From: Vitis vinifera
Lineage: Eukaryota > Streptophyta > Magnoliopsida > Vitales > Vitaceae
Direction: 5' to 3'
DNA length: 64,000 bases
Assembly: GCF_030704535.1 (NCBI RefSeq)
Contig: NC_081810.1
Location: 4,063,501-4,127,500, forward strand
The notes under the pieces are model-generated. The model searched no databases. It was not told the origin of the DNA and worked only from the letters and a program-made list of their open reading frames with translations. This document shows, in pieces, positions 11,083-22,982 of the stretch (the stretch's first letter is position 1; each line of letters begins with the position of its first letter). A program made the position numbers and the translations under genes.

Positions 11083-12752
11083 CTGCTGCTCTCAATCTCA
11101 GTCTCAGATTTGCTCCTTTTCCCCCCGGAAAATATGCTACAAATACCACAATTATTTTCTGTCCAAACAAACGCAGGAAACGAGGGTGTTGATGTCAGTT
11201 TCTGCGGTTGCTCTGGGTCAGAATATAATTAAAGAAAGAATCAACTCTTAAAGAAAAATATCTTAAAATCAGTTTAGCCTATTTTTTGAATTGGGGTTAA
11301 ATTTGTATGTGCTCCGTTATAACCCATGGTAGTTTGTCGATCAATCTACCAAAGACGATCCAATTTAACTCATTTAATAATCTTATTAATTAAAATAATT
11401 ATAATTTTAACTCATTTAACACATATTTTACTCATTTAAATTTTATTTTTAAGTAAATAATTTAATTAAATGATAAATATGTTTGATTCATGCTTATATA
11501 AAACCTAATTTAGCCTAATTATTAAATAAAAGAACTTGATTATTAAATTTCTTAAATAAATTATAATAAATTTTAAATTATTAAATAAAATTATCTAATT
11601 TTAAAATTAGTTAAATACACAACTGTTAATCAAACCATACACAAGTAGAAAATAAGGAAAAATATAAATTTTTTAACATAGTTTGATGATTCATGTAATA
11701 TCTACGTCTATCAAATGCATTAATACTCAGCAATCCACCAATCAAAATGAATGAGAAGAGTTATAATGGTAAAGTTCTTGCAAAAAACCCTCTTAATTGT
11801 AGCTACATTATCTTAAAAAATAAAACCCTAAACATAAAATAGTTAAATATATAATAAGACAAACTCATTAATTTTCACATAAAAAAAAAATATCTAGGAG
11901 GCATTATCCCTTCAAACCCCGTAGGTTAACCGGAAAGCTCAATCTCGGCATCCCAAGTGAAGCGTGATAAAACTGATTTAAGTTTCACAATCTAATAATA
12001 GTATGTTACCTATTTAATAATTAGATAGTATTTAGACTTATGTTTTTTATACTATTATTATTCATGTCGAGTTTAGATTGATATATAAATTACAATACTT
12101 TTGACATGATGAAAAATCACCCACCAACACAAATTGGGGAAAATATTGAAAAGGATAAAAGTTGAGAAATGTGGCATTATGAAAGTTTATATGTCACAAA
12201 ATGGTAGTGGTTTTGATGGTATTCCACTTATTTATAGGAACCAGCAATTGTAACAAATACAAGGAGGAGATGCTTTTCAAGGGTTTTTATTTCTTCATTT
12301 ATTTTATTTTTTTAAGTTGAATATTCAAGAAGTGTCCTTTTTTGTTTGTTTTTCTTTAATAAATATTCTATGAATTGTTTGATCTTGATTAATTACTTTA
12401 ATAGTAGAAGAAAATACCCATATGGAAGAAAAGAAAAATGATAAAAAAAAAAAGAAGAAGAAAAAAGGGAAATAGGAAAAAAAGAAAAAAAAGAAATTTA
12501 TGTGTATATATATCTTTATTCTCATGGAAATATTTATACATTTTTAAGCACATTTATTTTTATTTTTATTTTTTATATAGTTACATCATAACATATTATA
12601 TATTATAGAAAATCTTAAACAATAGTCCTTAAAAAAAAAGGTTTGAAGAGGGAAAAATAAGTAGTTGTATTTACATCACTATCTTACCAAAAAAACAATT
12701 TAAATCAATTAAAATCCGTGGCATCAAATTATCACTGTAGTTATTCATTTTT

Positions 12753-12756
<4 letters not shown>

Positions 12757-12788
<32 letters not shown>
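12757..12788. repeat. (AT)n microsatellite
   Basis: About 15-16 uninterrupted AT dinucleotides in intergenic DNA. It is likely length-polymorphic. Confidence 0.95.
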
Positions 12789-12791
<3 letters not shown>

Positions 12792-13734
12792 GTAAGTGTA
12801 GGATAACCCTGTATTAGTGTCATGAGGATGGTCTATAAGGTTCATAACTACTTTTCTTATTACAAAACGTCTACCTAGCCAACATTTAGATTCAATTCTA
12901 TCCAAACTTTTTTGGTTCACCCCAACATTTTCCACCTATTTGACTATTGTTGAGCAATTTTTGGATATCAAACCGACCTTCCCCTTCTTTGTAATAGTAT
13001 TAATTCAGTTTTCAATAACCATAAAGATTGATTTGGTTTGCAAATTTTAAAACCGACTTTCTTTATTCCATTTAAATAAATTTGATCATATCATTCAATT
13101 TCCAATAATCATAAAGGTAAATCGATCTAAATCAACCAAAATTCATCGTATCATTCAGATCAATAATTAAAATTTTATCATATCATTCAAATCAATAATA
13201 AAAAAGGTGAATTTTGATTTAAAAACCAACTTTGTTGGTTTGATTATTAGTTTCTTTGTATCCTCATGATAAAACCTAAATCAAATCGACATTTTAAGAC
13301 TTATATATAATTGTTCAATATTTGATGAGTTATAAATTGGATGATAAATTTTTTAATCAAATAACCAATGGCAAAACCACTACCAAACATTATAAAAATT
13401 ATTCCCAAGTATGCTGTAAATGAATATAATATCTATAATGTTACGATTTCATATTTAATGATATTGTTAAATTATGATTTTGACTTTGAATTGAAATTTA
13501 CTTGGAATCAAATTTAAAATTTAGAAATTTTAAAGGGAAAAGTGGGATTTGATTTATTAATATGAAAATATATGAAAAAAAGAATCATAAAAATTTTAAA
13601 TTAGTATTATCTTCATTTATGTAAAAATAATTTGAAATACATGCACTTTTTAATAAGTTCATTCAATTATTCCCAAAAATGTCATTCAAATCAATTAATA
13701 TCTAAACTTTTTATGTTTTCATTCTTTTTAGATA

Positions 13735-13735
<1 letters not shown>

Positions 13736-13765
<30 letters not shown>

Positions 13766-13766
13766 T
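13736..13766. repeat. (ATT)n microsatellite
   Basis: About ten consecutive TTA/ATT triplets in intergenic AT-rich DNA. Confidence 0.9.
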
Positions 13767-14539
13767 AGGATTTATAATATAAGAATTTGAAAAAAATAGA
13801 GTTTATTTTAGTATTAATAAGTTAAAATAAATTCATAGTTTTTTATAATAAATAAATTTGTATTTATTATATAATATTAATAATTATTTAATATAATAGA
13901 GAATAAAATTTGTTGTAAGAGTTTTTAAGATATGAAATGTTTTAGTATGGTTGTAATTTGATATATAGTATAAAAATAAATAAATAAATAAATATTTTAT
14001 ATTAAATAAATTAATCATAATTAAAATAATGATATATTATTAAATTTATTATTTATTTTTAAATTGATAATTATGATTAAATAGGATTAAATAATTTATT
14101 AAATAAGATTTATTTGACAATATTACTTAAACTTTTAGCAAACTAAAATAATAATTCTATCTGTTTGTTTTTATAGAAAAAAAGTCTTAAATAATAAAAT
14201 AATAAAATAATAATAATAATAATAATCATAATAATCTAAAAAAGTGAAACATTTATAAGAAGAAATCTAGTTGTCAAGTAAAAAAAATATTTTTGAAAAT
14301 AATTGGATGAATTATTAAAAAAAATGTATATATTTTTAATTATTTTTAAATAAATGAAGATAATATTAATTTTAACATTTTGGATTTTATTTATTTATTT
14401 AAATCCCACTTTTTTCATTTTTAAATAAATTAATTAATTATTGAAGGCTGAGGAAAAGATTCCACAGAGATAAAGAAAAACACTCTACCACTCTGAAACC
14501 GCTAGACTGAACATAAAAAAGAAAAGCTCCATAGTTTTT

Positions 14540-16439
14540 CTAAAACCCCATCATCACATCATTCCCAAATCCCTTTATCAACTTTAGTACCCTCTCAGTC
14601 TCAGTCCCAGTCTCCTTCTTCCTCTCATCTGGTGGAGAAACATCCGCTGAAGGTAAGATGACGGCTTCCCGCTGAGAATTGACCATGTGATCGTACTTGT
14701 CCTCGCTCACACCGAAGGCCATGGCAAACTCTGAGCCTCTCATGCTCTTGAGCAGCGAGTTGGCTCCTGCCAGGAACTGTGGCCTGTTTCTGCGCGCTGA
14801 TGTCGTGAATCCGAAGAACTCAAAAGGGCCTGTTCTTGATGCTATTTGACAGAATGGGAAGTATCTGGGCACCCAGAAGACGTCGCCTTCACGCACTTTG
14901 GCGTCCATCGCTGATGTCCCGTTCGGGAATACGACCTTTACCGTGCCTGATCCTTTCAACACGATCCCGATTTCTGTCGCTGTTGGATTCAGATGTGGAG
15001 CCATCATTGATCCCTTCAAAAAGTTATAACAAGATGAGCCAGATTTAGTAAAGGAGCAATGTCAGATGACTACAAATTCAATCTGAAAGAGGAAGAAACC
15101 GATGATCACCGCAGTGAGGTTGACGCTGTAAATGCCGACGCCGGAGTCGGCGAGAGCCGAATAATCGGACTCATCAAGAGCAATGCTCCATCCATAGCTG
15201 TTCTTGAAATCGGGTTTTCTGTCATAGAGGTTGTAGGGCTCGGTTGGTTCCACAGGCTGCTTCTTGTTTTCGTTCCCAATTACAGAGTTCAGGAGCTTCC
15301 TCCATGACCACCATGTCCCATGTTTCTGTTCAGTTTCGACGTCAAATCCCATAATTCTCTTCAGGTGTTTGACTTTATCTTGGGTTTTCATTTCTAGGAA
15401 TTTGGCCCATGTGCTTGGTTGCTGAGAATCTTTTATGTATATGATAGGGCCCCCTTCTTGTCTGGTCATGATCTCCTCCAGTTCCGACATCGAGATCTGT
15501 GAATGAAATTACATCAGCAACCCGTAAAGGAAGAGAAATGGCTTTGTTAACGAAGCAGTTTTCTCACATTAAATGCAGTTGACAGCGTCTCGGGAGCAAA
15601 CCCAGTGAGAATCGATGTGGGATGTGTCCCTCCCCCGAGGAAGAAAGACTGCACAGAAACAGGTTGAAGAATATCAGAGATTCAGATTTCAGAAATCTTA
15701 GGATAGAAAACCTGCTAAAAAATTTTGGGATTTTCTTAAAATTTTCTAGCAATCCAAACAAAATCATGAAATTGACTTTCACTAACTAAGCAGATTGCAG
15801 AAAAGAATGATTCTATGATCAGGATTTTAGACCAAGAAAAGAATATACCTGGAAGGTATCCATCTTCAAGCTCTCAGACATGTCAATGCTGCAAATGATA
15901 TGAAGTCTCTGCCCCTCGCCTGTGTTAACCAAGTAGAAGGCAGAACCGGCAGGAATTGTATACAAATCCCCTATCTTCAACTGCTTCTCCACCAGTTCAT
16001 CGTTGTAGATTGATCCAACCTTTGCTTCCCCTGCAACCACCAATCATTTATGATCGTCAAAATAAGCCAAAGATCCAATACATGGATAGAGAGAGGGGGT
16101 GGGAGAGAGATGTACAATACCTCTGCGAATGAAGAGGATCAAACTGGAATCAAGGTACTGGGGGACGAAAAGAGACTTAGGCTCCATAGTAATGAAGCCA
16201 ATATGCATCGGCTTCTCTACAATTGATCTGCCTGCGGCACTCCTCACCACCCTCATCTCTCCAGCATCAGTCTTCACCATCTGCTTAGAGTCATGCATCA
16301 AGAACAACTCGTGTTCTCCCCCCTCACTCTCCTGCCTCTCTTCTCCTCCTCCTTCAAGATGCCCCAACACCCCGCCCACTGCACACCACATGATCACAAG
16401 CACCACCCACCATAGTAGTACTGTTGCTCCTTTCCCCAT
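14540..16439 (-). CDS. vicilin-like seed-storage-type bicupin, secreted, 5 exons
   Basis: Exons on the minus strand are 16121-16439, 15849-16030, 15568-15648, 15110-15496 and 14540-15013. All introns are GT-AG and in frame, giving 1443 nt and 480 residues. The ATG at 16439 (context gccATGG) begins a signal peptide of about 26 residues (MGKGATVLLWWVVLVIMWCA). The first cupin barrel lies around residues 60-230 (MEPKSLFVPQYLDSSLILFI, then IPAGSAFYLVNTGEGQRL). The second lies around 320-450, with a cupin metal-site-like P-H330-x-N332 and E337 in GSMMAPHLNPTATEIGIVL, so Asn replaces the second His. The layout matches Arabidopsis vicilin-like proteins such as At4g36700 and At2g18540. Such proteins may be storage, sugar-binding or stress proteins; the exact role is unknown. 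Length is close to the family norm and no damage is seen. Confidence 0.9.
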
Positions 16440-17999
16440 GGCGTCTGTAGCCTCTCCTCTCTCTCTCTCTTGCAATTACTGTAACTGTCGCCTGATCTTA
16501 GTGGAGTTAGTGAGGAGAGCGGAGAGAAGAAGCAATTTATGAAGAGAAAAGGGAGAGAAATGAGAGCAACAGGTGTCAGCCATGCAGTGTCCGATGGTTT
16601 GCTGGCGGGTTCTGCAGCAGCCAACATTGAGATCCATTCAGAAATATCAGATCTCTTTGAGACCAAGTCTGTTGATCTAAGTAAAATTTAGAACCAATGT
16701 ATATAATATATATATAGAATCCATGTCTTAGAATAAGGGTAAAAAATTAGGAGGGGAAAGTAGAAAAATATGGTATAAATAAATAGAATTCTAATAAATA
16801 GGATTTTTTTTAAAATTATTGTCTAATATTTTATAAAATAAAAATCTATTTAGAAATCTAAAATTTTTTTAACATATTTTTAATATTTTTAAATATATTT
16901 TATAAATAATTTTTATATTTAATGTTTTATTTTTAATTATTCTACCTATATTATATATTATTTTTTTAAAATAATCATCATAAAACAAGTGAAAATAATT
17001 AAAAGATATTTTTAAAAAATATTATATTTTTTATTCTTAAAATTAGAAAACGGTTTTTTTTATTGTCACACATATTTTTCTTGTTTTTTTTTTCTCTAAA
17101 AAATAAAAATTTATTAAAAAAATAGTTGTTAAATAAGTCCTAAAGTTAGGAGACTCTAATTATACATGTCACACTACTTCATTGATAGTACATTTTTCAG
17201 AAAAACACTATATGGTAAAAATAATAAATAATAAATAATAAAATATAATGAAATTATTGTAAAATTATAAATTAAAAAACTTTATTTCAATTCAATATAA
17301 AAATATTTTAAAGGAATTATAATAACAATTTTGTTTCTTAGAAATTTAATTTAAAAAAAAAGAGTTTTTTTTATTTGTTTCTAAACATTATTTCAAAAAA
17401 ATGGTTTTATATTAATTTTTTAAAATAAAGGTACTTGACAAGTTATTTTTAAAAGAAAAAATAAAAATCATTTAAATAAACAAATTTTAGTTGTTTTTTT
17501 TTTAAAAAAAAACTTTGTTTATTCAATTTATATTAATATCAATTAAATTCAATCAAAGTTTTATTGTAAACTTAAAATAGTTTTGCAATTGAAAATAAAT
17601 AATTTTTGGAAAAATATGGATACCAATATTACAATAAAATCATAAATGGTATTTTTTTTATTAGAATATAATGATACTATTATAGTAAACATCATAAAAT
17701 ATGGATATTAATTAATTTTTTTGTTAAAAATAAATTGTAATATTTTAAAAATAATAATGACTAATATATTTTATTTAAAATGAATTTATAAATTGATTTT
17801 TTTTTAAATGTAAATAAGTCAAGATTTTTTATTATAAGTACACGTTTATTTACTTGATCATGAAGAAAACAATTTGAATCAATTTTGATTTAGCTTGATA
17901 TTAATTGGGATAATTTTTTTTAATTTTAAAATTAGTTGATTAATTAAAAAAATTTGGGACATTAAAAGCGTATTTAATAGTAATTTTAAGAAGTTATAG
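16440..17999. other. AT-rich intergenic DNA upstream of the cupin gene
   Basis: The first about 200 bases (to about 16660) are GC-richer and include a CT-rich tract at 16451-16471, probably 5' UTR and core promoter of the minus-strand cupin gene. From about 16700 to 18000 the DNA is nearly all A/T, with poly-A and poly-T runs and no gene. Confidence 0.55.
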
Positions 18000-20020
18000 A
18001 CCTCGTTTTGGTCTATAAGTTTTTGGGATATTTTGAGAGGATATTTTCACCACTTTGAGGAGTTTTTGGCAGCTGGTACGAGAGAGTGGCATGGGAGGAG
18101 TGATCTTTTAGGTAAGAAATCAGAGGTTGACATGTTGCATGGGGATTCTTTGGCTTGAGGGGCAAGCCAGCAGAGCAGAGAGAAGAGGCTGCTACAGGGA
18201 GATGAGATATTTTATGGATTTTTTTTCTGTTGTTTGAGGAAGGGGAGAACTAGAGTGAGAGGTACGGGGTTTACAGAAAAACATGGGGGTAACTTGAGGA
18301 AAAAGGGAGCTAAGGGGAAGAAGAGGGTATCAGTGGGGGTAGTTCACGAATTTTCTAGAGAATTTTTGGAGCAAAAACAGTGAGAAACCCATCACAAATT
18401 TGCTGGGGAGAAGCATTTATTGCGTATTTCCCATCCACTTCAACTGGTATGTTTTTCTTCTCCTTTTTCTGCCGATTATGGGATGATGTTTGTTGGTTGG
18501 GAGTAGCATGTTCACATCTCTCCTCTTAATGGTTTTTGCTGCAAATTCGTTTGTCCTTGTCTCATTTTCCCCATGAGATATCTGTAACCTTGTTCTGTTT
18601 TTTTTTATGTAGTCATTTGATATCACCCACTCTCGTCTAAGCCTGTTGATTCAAATATGAAGCATGGCTTGTACGAGTTCTTTATTTTGTTCCTACCCTT
18701 TGCTCTCTATTTGTTGTTTTCTATATTCTTGGTGTTCGTCCATGGTGTTAATGGGCTGTGTTTATTTAATTAAAAAATCAATGAGATTGGAGATCGAGTG
18801 GCAGCCATGGAGGATTGATCTGGTGACATGTTTGTTGTTGAATTAAAAATTCAAAGTGGCCGGTCATAGAAGTTAAATGGAATGTAGTTTTTGATGTTAA
18901 TATGGAATCTTGAAATCAATGCAATCGGTCATGAGTATGTGAGATATTAGTGCTTATTTATGTGAATAAAAAATTCAATGTAAAATGGGATTGATAATGT
19001 TAGTGGTTGTTTGTCTTAATAAAAAGTCAATGTGAATATGTTATGAGAAAGAACAACACTTGCCATCATCAACCTCACAGTACAATGCCGTATGCACCCC
19101 CGGGGACCCACTTGTGTATGGTTTGCATTGGCCTCATTAGGCTACGTGTCATCTTCATTTTCTTCCTCTTTGATTTTAAAAATGATTTTTTTTTTCCGAA
19201 TCCCATTTTTCAAATAATTCTTTAGATTTTAGTTTTTTTGAAATAATTTCAAATCTCCCATTTTTCATCTTTAGCATTTTTCTTAGGTTTCGAAAATCCA
19301 TTTTTCAATAAAATTTGCCGCCATTTTCTTCCTAGCGAGCCTCATTTTCACATCTTCCATGTTTTTTTTTTTTTTAAATGTTTTAAAATAAGCAAGAATC
19401 CAATTTCGTAATTCCAAGTGATGGAGTTATTGGAATTGATTTATGCAAAATAAAATGGGCTTTGATGGGGGACCCCACATCAGAGGAATAAAGATAAACT
19501 TGAGTGAAGTGCAAGATTTTTCATTGAGGACTTATTACACTATTTAGAGACACATGCGTGCTATATTTTATGTTTATTAATTGTGCACTAACCTCACTTC
19601 TTGATAGCGCATTGAGGATTGTTGCCCAAGTATGTATCTACTCACATCCTGATCATTCTCTGTGCATGTTCTGACTCTCATACGTGCATGATCGTTCTGA
19701 GTATTCATTAATTTACTCATCACTTGCCATGATTGTTTCATTTTATTAGTAGTGACTCGACTTTAGGGACTTAGAGGGGTGCTATTGTCTTTACCTTACC
19801 TTCTCAATAAGTAACCTAACCCCCCAGCCAAATCCGGTTACATTTTTCAAAATAAGGAGTCACACTTAGGGTTTTCTTTCTTATTTTGTTTACCCTTTAA
19901 AAATAAAATAAAAATAAGTGACGATTCCAAGTTATTTTCTAATAAATAAAATCATTTTAAAATAAAAATCGAGCTCGCCATCAAGTGGAAAATACATGAG
20001 CCGAAATACGGGGTCCACAA
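18000..20020. mobile_element. possible LTR-retrotransposon remnant or solo LTR
   Basis: An abrupt change to mixed composition at about 18000 is followed by G-rich then C-rich segments without a gene. It ends near 19800-20020 with a stretch (ggagtcacacttagggtttt, gtgacgattccaag, gagctcgccatcaagtgg, cggggtccaca) that resembles the end and leader of LTR elements in eudicots. I recognise the style but cannot find paired LTRs, a primer-binding site or any gag/pol coding, so the call is weak. Confidence 0.3.
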
Positions 20021-20459
20021 AAGTGTTTTTAATTTTTTTGATACTTGAAAAATAAAAATTTTCAAGTATTAAAAATACTAAAAACATTCCCTAAAATGTA
20101 AGTCTAAGTTTCAATGCCCTGCCAATAAATTTTTACTAAACTTCTTTAATTGAGTAGTTTGGATTGGTTCACATATTTAGAATGTGGATTCTTGGGTTTG
20201 TACAACTCCTTTTGGTGCCCTACCATGATCCTCTTTTGAGAGGAGGATTTCACTTCGTAAACCCTTTTTCTTTTTCCTTTTAAAATGTAGTCTTATGAAA
20301 ATTACATTGAAATCATTTTTTGAAAAAATGATTTCCTTCTTATGAGATCGTTTTTTCAAAATTTTCATAAAGCCGTTTTTAATTATTTTAAAATAATTTT
20401 AATAAATTTATAAATTGTGATCATACTAAAAATCTCATTTTTAAAAAGTGATTTTGTGG

Positions 20460-21770
20460 TAAAAGATTTTATTTTGTAAAATATATTCTCTAAAAATATT
20501 TTATTTTATAAAAGACATTCCAAAAAACATTATATTTTGTGGTAGCCTAATTAACTTTTTTCTTTTTTTTTTTTATTCCAAAAATTAGAAAACTATTTTA
20601 GTAAACAGTCACTATATAGGGTTTTGGTGTTTTCGCAAAACATTTTTTATTGTTTTCAAAATAATTATATAAATATAGAGAATGATTAAAATAAAAGATT
20701 AAATAAAAATTGTTTTTGAAACATATCTAAGAATATAAAAAATGTCAATATTTTGAAAGCCAAATCAAACTGGCCATTCCAACTATTGACAGACAACTTC
20801 TTCGATCAAATTTGGTGGAATGAACTATTCGAGGATTGGATCATTGTTAAACCACTTGAATCAGAATGTTAAACCATATAGACCGTTTGATTTCATATGA
20901 ATTGATCAATCTTTGTTTGACCAAAATCTTATTGAGCTTTCCAATCAACTCGTTCAAGCTTCTTCCTTCTAATGTTCGCCCGATTTCATATGAACCAATC
21001 AACCCTTATTTGACGAAAGCTTTATTGGGCTTTCCAATCAACTAGCCCAAGCTCCTTTCCTAAGGTTGGTTCAATTTCATATGAAACGGTGAACCCTTGT
21101 TTGACTAAAATCTTATTGGGCCATCTAATCAATTGGCCTAAGCTCATTCCCTCCAAGGCGCACTATGATATATGCTTTGTAAAAGATGTTCTTTAAAAAT
21201 ATTTTATTTTATAAAGAATATTCTAAATAAACATTAGGTTTTGTGATAGCTAAATTTACTTTTTTGTTTTCTTTCATTCAAAAAAATAGAAGACTATTTT
21301 TAAAACAATCATTATTACCATGTTTTCACAAAACATTTTTAATTGCTTTCAAAATAAATATATAAATATATAGAATCATTAAAATAAGATATTAAATAAA
21401 AGTTATTTTCAAAACATAACATAAACAATATCAATGTTTTGAAAATTGGATTGGGCCAATCAATCCTACTATTGACTGATGGCTTCTCCGATCCAATCTA
21501 GTGAAATGAACTATTCAAGGATTGGATTACCGTCAAACCAATTGTCCAATTTCATACGAATCGATCAATTCTTATTTGACTAAAACCTTATGGGGCTTTC
21601 TAATCAATTGACCTAAGCTCCTCTCCAAGCTTCGTCTGGTTTCATATGAACTGTTCAACCTTTGTTTCACTCATATGAACCGTTCAACCTTTGTTTCACC
21701 AAAACCTTATTGGGCTTTCCAATCAACTAGTAGAACCTCCTTCTCTCCAAAGCCCAAAATCACATTTGCT
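20460..21770. repeat. nested tandem duplication: two ~0.65-kb units each holding ~90-bp subrepeats
   Basis: The first unit (about 20460-21150) and second unit (about 21170-21770) share the same order of sequences: a run with attttattttataaa, a stretch with gcaaaacatttt, then gattggat followed by sub-repeats. The sub-repeats begin with catatgaa and contain ttattgggctttccaatcaa. They recur near 20897, 20988, 21078, 21553 and 21643, spaced 90-91 bases. No frame is conserved between the copies, so this looks non-coding. Confidence 0.75.
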
Positions 21771-22982
21771 TTATAATTTTCCGTTGCGGGATAAGTTTTT
21801 GCTACGATAAAAGAGAACTTTGAATGATATAGGGCCACCATCACATCTACTTTGTAATTTTCCCTTATGGGATATATGAACTTTGAACGGCATAAATTTA
21901 CTTGGGACCTATGGCCTAATAAAATAAACCGAAGATGATGTGAGCTACTTAGCCATTTCGTTATATGATTTGGTAAATATTTCTATATACTTCTTTTAAT
22001 TATATAAAACATTTAACCGAATATAAATATTCACATCTATGTTTATTTTTATAATAATTATTAATGATAATGAAAATAATATAAATTAATTATATATAAT
22101 AATTTTAAAAATTTTAAAATAACAAAATACATACATATATAATTAAATTAAATATTATAATTTTCCTTTTCCCTCAAATATATCTTCATATTTAAATATT
22201 ATATATATATATATATATATTTAATTTCTTATCATTATTTTTAATTTTAATAAAATATAAATTATATATTTATGAAGGTTTAATACGAAAAACGATGATA
22301 GACAATAATAAAAAAACAGAATAAGAATATTTGATGAGTATTAAATAAAGCAGGTAGGTCCATTTCGTAGGAGCAAGTCCCACACCCTCAACAACGAGAT
22401 CAATGGTGGGTTATGAGATCAGATTATCCAAAAAATCTCATATAGCTTCACCACATATGTTGCATTGCGAGTTTTTCGAGTCACCAAATAAAATTCGGGT
22501 CATCAAACTCTATTACAATAAGAAACCGATGAAATTGTACCAATAACTCTTTTGATCCAATATTCAAAATATATTTCAAGTTTTCAAAACAATGTGAGAT
22601 TTACAAAACATTGAATAACTGATTTCAAAATTGTGAATACTTCCACAAGTGTGCTAAGTCTGAGAAATGAAAATCTATAAAAAGTGGTAAAAAGGTGTTC
22701 GAAATTTCTAAATTTAAAATCCAAATAATTTACAAAAACATTTCCAAAATGGAGGAGTGTGATGGATAACATCCCAGTCCTTTTCTGCTTTCGGAAGTTG
22801 AGCCAATAAAGCAAAAGGCACCTTGCTTGATGCTTCCACGGGAAGTAAAGCTGTATTGTATCATGTGGACTCTTCTTTCATGTCCACAAATTTGTATCAA
22901 TTTTTATTTGTTTCCTTGTAGTTTTAGTTTTTTACACAGCTACCTCCTCAACGGTTTAAAATCTCCGCAAACTCAGGCAGAG
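21771..22982. other. intergenic DNA upstream of EXO5
   Basis: Mixed AT-rich sequence with a (TA)n run near 22199-22221. The last few hundred bases should hold the EXO5 promoter and 5' UTR, but no motif is distinctive enough to call. An in-frame ATG at 22830 precedes the chosen EXO5 start, and the codons between look like leader rather than protein. Confidence 0.5.

Larger units (their letters stand above)
11083..14539. other. AT-rich intergenic DNA with microsatellites
   Basis: The first few hundred bases are the promoter and 5' UTR side of the minus-strand PDIL5-1-type gene. The rest is strongly AT-rich and has no credible coding frame. It contains an (AT)n run at about 12757-12788, an (ATT)n run at about 13736-13766, a (TAAA)n run near 13976-13996 and a (TAA)n run near 14190-14226. 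A poly-purine stretch near 12425-12496 produces a spurious Phe-rich frame on the other strand. Confidence 0.6.

Noticed and set aside
16440-16475. Longer N-terminus for the cupin
   Set aside because: The codon at 16475 is TTG and the added residues come from a CT-repeat leader; the ATG at 16439 begins the signal peptide.
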